Shown one piece after another: positions 60,943-64,000 of a stretch of 64,000 nt of DNA. The notes under the pieces were generated by a model, which saw only the letters and a list, made by a program, of their open reading frames with translations, did not search any database and was not told the DNA's origin. Location: assembly GCA_003602535.1 (NCBI GenBank), contig QQSA01000078.1, positions 3,941-67,940 of the forward strand, read 5' to 3'. The stretch's first letter is position 1, and each line of letters begins with the position of its first letter. The stretch comes from Candidatus Poseidoniales archaeon (GTDB taxonomy: Archaea; Thermoplasmatota; Poseidoniia; Poseidoniales; Poseidoniaceae). Both the position numbers and the translations under genes were made by a program.

Positions 60943-62952
60943 ATGCTATACAAGCAGCCCCACCGTTTTGTCATGGCCGAGAAGGGAGGGGTTCGAAGAA
61001 TGAGCACCCGCTCTAAAGGTAAAGGCTCTTCAAATGTTGCACATGAAGCAAAATGGAGAAAATCCCAAGACCATTTTGAATGCTTTACAAATCTAATTGG
61101 GATTGAGCTTGAAGACGAGTTAAATCAAGTTCAAGAGCGATGGAAGAATTGGTCAAAACAAAAGATGCTCAGCGCAGGCCTAGCTTTATTCGATTTAGTT
61201 GGACGAACTTCTGGTCGTTTTTTTGGAGATCCTATCATTGTGTTTGAAGCAAGAGGCGGGGGGGCATTGCCCTTCCACCGATTCGGTCATGGCGACATGG
61301 TGATCATTTCTCGGGCAAGGCCTTGGGGTGAGAAGGTTGTTGAGGGAGTGGTCTTAGATCGTAATAATCGAAGAATTAGAATTGTTGCCAAAGATAAGCC
61401 AATCGACTTACGTAAAGGTGGTTGGCGTTTGGATAGAGGTGCGAATCGTGTTGCTCATGATAGGATGCATGAAGCTCTGACTTCATTCCATTCAACCGAG
61501 GGCGATGGCGGAACTGTTTTGCGAGACCTGTTGCTTTGCCAACCGCATGATCTCGTTTCATCTGCTCAAAGGCCTCCCGAAATACATGGTCAGAAAATCC
61601 GCCCTGTAAATCTGAAAGGTATGTTACTTGATGAAAGTCAAAAACAGTCTATTGAGGCTGCTGTCGGACAACGGCTGACTCTAATTCAGGGACCGCCTGG
61701 AACCGGAAAAACACATACTGCTGTACATTTATTGAAGGCGCTGATAGATATGGGAAGAGGTCCTATTCTAGCATGTGCAGAGTCGAATGTAGCAGTTGAT
61801 AATTTACTTGAAGGTTTACTCGATTTAGATGTAAATGCCATTAGATTCGGAAGACCAGTGAAGGTCCGTGAAAGTCTTAGAGAAGCCACATTAGATGCTC
61901 AGGTTTCAAGTCACCCAAAGCAAGATGAAATCGCATTTATCAGGGAAGAAACTGATGCTATTCGCTCAAAGCTTCATGACTTGAAAGGTAAGGATAAGGG
62001 ATTTGCTCATCGCGATATAAACAAGAATTATCGAGAGATTAGAGAACTAGAGCAACGAATTACCGATGATGTATTGGGTAATGCTCAGGTTTTGTGTACG
62101 ACAAATATTGGTGCCGGACATTTCACATTGGCTAATCGTAAATTCTCAATTGTATTGATTGATGAAGCCACACAGGCTACTGAACCATCAGCTTTAGTCC
62201 CTATTGTCAAAGGTGCACGCCAGTTAATTCTAGTGGGAGATCATCGGCAATTACCACCAACTGTCACTAGTAGAAGAGCAGAAGAAGACGGTTTAGACAT
62301 CCCGTTATTCGAACGCCTTCTCTCCAATGGTTTACCTGCACATATGCTGACTACTCAATATCGAATGCATCCTAGTATTCGCGAATTTCCATCTTCTCGG
62401 TTTTATGAAAACAAATTGGAAGATGGTTGTTCTCCAACAGAGAGGCCGCCTGTCGCTGGTTTCTTGTGGCCAGATTGGGATAAACCAGTAGCCTTCGTAC
62501 CAGTTCATGGTGCTGAAATTGAAGAAGAGGCCGGGTCGTCTCGTTCAAATATGGATGAAGCTGCAATAGTTGTCAAAGTAGTAAACGATCTTCTAGCACC
62601 TGGAGATTTAACTCCAGAAGACATTGGTGTAATCTCCCCTTATGCTGGACAAGTAAGATTGATCAGGAGCATGGTGGATGATGTCATTGAAGGTCTTGAA
62701 GTTAAATCGGTGGATGGATATCAAGGGAGAGAAAAGGAAATTATTGTTCTTTCAACGGTTCGTTCCAACGATGCGGGGAAAGTTGGTTTTCTTTCCAATT
62801 ACAGGCGTCTAAATGTTGCTTTGACAAGAGCAAAACGCGGATTAATCGTTATTGGTGATGACCGCACCTTACGCAATGACTCCACATGGGCAAGTTGGCT
62901 TGATTGGATTTCAGAATCTAATCTCATGGCATGGCATGTTGTAAATTCTTGA
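60943..62952 (+). CDS. IGHMBP2/Dna2-like superfamily 1 helicase
   Basis: This 669-residue protein is an SF1B helicase: a beta-barrel 1B-like N-terminal region (about 90-190), Walker A GPPGTGKT (K256 by this numbering), ACAESNVAVDNLL, DEAT (407-410), GDHRQLPPT, TTQYRMHPSIREF, SVDGYQGREKEII and LNVALTRAKRGL. The relatives unwind RNA or DNA 5'-3'. The start is uncertain. ATG 60943 has a TATA-like TTAAGTATC 24-32 bases upstream; ATG 60973 and ATG 61000 (SD GGGAGGG) are alternatives. The RDD gene follows 18 bases after the stop. Confidence 0.85.
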   Translation: MLYKQPHRFVMAEKGGVRRMSTRSKGKGSSNVAHEAKWRKSQDHFECFTNLIGIELEDELNQVQERWKNWSKQKMLSAGLALFDLVGRTSGRFFGDPIIVFEARGGGALPFHRFGHGDMVIISRARPWGEKVVEGVVLDRNNRRIRIVAKDKPIDLRKGGWRLDRGANRVAHDRMHEALTSFHSTEGDGGTVLRDLLLCQPHDLVSSAQRPPEIHGQKIRPVNLKGMLLDESQKQSIEAAVGQRLTLIQGPPGTGKTHTAVHLLKALIDMGRGPILACAESNVAVDNLLEGLLDLDVNAIRFGRPVKVRESLREATLDAQVSSHPKQDEIAFIREETDAIRSKLHDLKGKDKGFAHRDINKNYREIRELEQRITDDVLGNAQVLCTTNIGAGHFTLANRKFSIVLIDEATQATEPSALVPIVKGARQLILVGDHRQLPPTVTSRRAEEDGLDIPLFERLLSNGLPAHMLTTQYRMHPSIREFPSSRFYENKLEDGCSPTERPPVAGFLWPDWDKPVAFVPVHGAEIEEEAGSSRSNMDEAAIVVKVVNDLLAPGDLTPEDIGVISPYAGQVRLIRSMVDDVIEGLEVKSVDGYQGREKEIIVLSTVRSNDAGKVGFLSNYRRLNVALTRAKRGLIVIGDDRTLRNDSTWASWLDWISESNLMAWHVVNS

Positions 62953-62970
62953 GGACACCCTTTCAAAGGA

Positions 62971-63543
62971 ATGGCCCAACCCCGTGTTATGGCGGACTCC
63001 CCGGTCAGTGTGCATAATCCCGGAACGATGGCACAAGCAGCCGTTGCTGCAACTGCGCCAGAAGGGATGCTTATTGCCCCAATATGGAAAAGAATTGTTG
63101 CATTGAGTTTGGATGCATTTCTGATAACTTTGATAATCGCATTGCCAACAGGTGGCACGTTTTTCTTGTATTTGATGGCTATTGATTTATTGATAACAAA
63201 CCAAGCTCCTTATGTAATTGCCACATGGGTTATGCATCTGACTTTTTATTGGCTGTACTTCAAATACACTGGTAGAAATTATGGCCGCTCTCTCGGACAA
63301 AGAGCAATGAGAATTGCGATAGTTCACGATGATGGTAGTCTTCTAGGTGAAGCACACTGGGGTAGGAGAGCTGCTCATAAAATAAAGTACGTAATACCAT
63401 TCGTCGGAATATTATTCGGAATTTGGGATGTATTGCAAACCTCTAGAAATGAAACAAAAAGAAGCCCAGTTGACCTTGCAAATCACACGGTTGCTGCTGT
63501 AGATTGGTCGCTCCCTGTTGAAACCCGTGGTGGATTAAGATAG
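62971..63543 (+). CDS. RDD family membrane protein
   Basis: The 190-residue protein has a polar N-terminal region, then RDD-type helices: WKRIVALSLDAFLITLIIALP, a second helix pair around 80-105, SLGQRAMRIAIVHDDGSLLGEAH and a last helix KIKYVIPFVGILFGIWD. RDD proteins are small membrane proteins tied to transport or Na+/H+ exchange in some bacteria. Met 7 (62989) is an alternative start. It lies 18 bases behind the helicase gene in the same direction. Confidence 0.75.
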   Translation: MAQPRVMADSPVSVHNPGTMAQAAVAATAPEGMLIAPIWKRIVALSLDAFLITLIIALPTGGTFFLYLMAIDLLITNQAPYVIATWVMHLTFYWLYFKYTGRNYGRSLGQRAMRIAIVHDDGSLLGEAHWGRRAAHKIKYVIPFVGILFGIWDVLQTSRNETKRSPVDLANHTVAAVDWSLPVETRGGLR

Positions 63544-63602
63544 GGCTCTTGTTATGGTTGTCTTCAAGTATGGTTGCGTTAGTGGCAAGGTAGGTGAGCG
63601 GG

Positions 63603-64000
63603 ATGAGTGTACCAACTTCTGGAAATAGTGGCTCTCTTCAAGCCGAAGTAATCGATATCAAAATGGACATCAATGATGATGATGAAGATGTTATCATTGC
63701 CGTTGTTTCAATTACTAACGAGGCTCCTGTTCCAATGGGTGGATTAGATGTTTCAGTTATTACGAATGCTGGATTAAAATATTCATCAACCGAAGGCGTA
63801 ACCAGTTTAGGCCCAGGTATTGAACGAGAATGGACTTTCGAATTTCCCCTTGATTCTGGTGAATGGACTTTTTTGCTAAGTAGTTCATCTGATGAAATAA
63901 AAATGGGGCCTTTCGCTTATGATTTCGAATACAGTGTCACACAAGGAAGAAAGTTATCCAGCAATATTGGTTCATCGTTATTCTCTGGAGCCTTTGATGA
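63603..64000 (+). CDS. Partial gene running off the right edge, unknown
   Basis: An open frame from ATG 63603 with AGGTGA six bases upstream continues to the window end, giving 132 residues and an incomplete last codon. The sequence is beta-rich and acidic (VIDIKMDINDDDEDVIIAVVSITNEAP, then EREWTFEFPLDSGEWTFLL) with no signal peptide, resembling the beta-sandwich domains of the large surface proteins. I cannot name a family. The intervening 59 bases after the RDD gene show no other feature. Confidence 0.7.
   Translation, partial: MSVPTSGNSGSLQAEVIDIKMDINDDDEDVIIAVVSITNEAPVPMGGLDVSVITNAGLKYSSTEGVTSLGPGIEREWTFEFPLDSGEWTFLLSSSSDEIKMGPFAYDFEYSVTQGRKLSSNIGSSLFSGAFD

Noticed and set aside
1..64000. 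CRISPR array, IS elements or rRNA operon
   Set aside because: No regularly spaced direct repeats of 25-40 bases, no transposase-like protein with flanking inverted repeats, and no rRNA signature seen on reading both strands.

Overview
The window looks like a chromosome segment of a marine Thermoplasmatota archaeon, most likely Marine Group II (Candidatus Poseidoniales). The grounds are a mixed gene content: archaeal information-processing and export genes (FEN1, Hjc, Lhr, DacZ, Sec61-beta, S26 signal peptidase, Trm-G10 type methylase, an MC1 chromatin protein), an aerobic A-type heme-copper oxidase cluster, bacterial-type folC and fused ribD, very large secreted proteins with CARDB, PA14 and LamG domains, and PGF-CTERM-like tails. 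This assignment is inference from gene content, not a database match. I see no plasmid, phage, IS element, rRNA or CRISPR array.

Layout. 1-13.4 kb: the end of a Gln/Pro-rich gene, a DoxX-like membrane protein, MC1, a stand-alone AsnC sensor domain, a 1.7k-residue surface protein, a macro-domain/diadenylate cyclase (dacZ) pair, an RNase H-like protein next to hjc, a site-2 protease and a signal peptidase. 13.5-29.7 kb: a second giant surface protein, lhr, a PLC-like lipoprotein, dCMP deaminase, folC, a presenilin-like intramembrane protease carrying a large inserted extracytoplasmic domain, serS and an M28 peptidase lipoprotein. 29.7-42.8 kb: an acyltransferase, an EF-hand/LDLa-like acidic lipoprotein, xerA behind a structured leader, a Lys/Ala-rich HhH protein, Sec61-beta, an NSUN RNA methylase, an Lrp regulator, and Toprim and DUF167 proteins. 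42.8-49.6 kb: coxB-coxA-coxC-coxD followed by a SCO copper chaperone. 49.7-64 kb: tRNA-Ser, a lipoprotein, a lipid kinase, ribD, an RNA guanine methylase, tRNA-Arg, fen, a CoA-transferase, membrane and sugar-modifying proteins, a GNAT, a Zn-ribbon protein, an SF1 helicase, an RDD protein and a gene cut by the right edge.

The genes are packed tightly. The largest interval without a gene is about 220 bases, upstream of xerA, so no gap exceeds 300 bases. Genes inside transcription units usually carry a Shine-Dalgarno of the form (G)AGGTGA(T), while several first genes have a TATA-like box about 25 bases before the start codon, which suggests leaderless transcripts.

The most striking theme is remodelled domain architecture in exported or membrane proteins. 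A presenilin-like nine-helix protease is split by about 400 extracytoplasmic residues. A SCO fold is split by about 430 residues. A TIGR03790-like domain is split by PA14 and LamG. Cytochrome oxidase subunit I carries an N-terminal choice-of-anchor-V/Reeler-like domain with a CxCH motif. A second theme is short perfect hairpins placed just before start codons.
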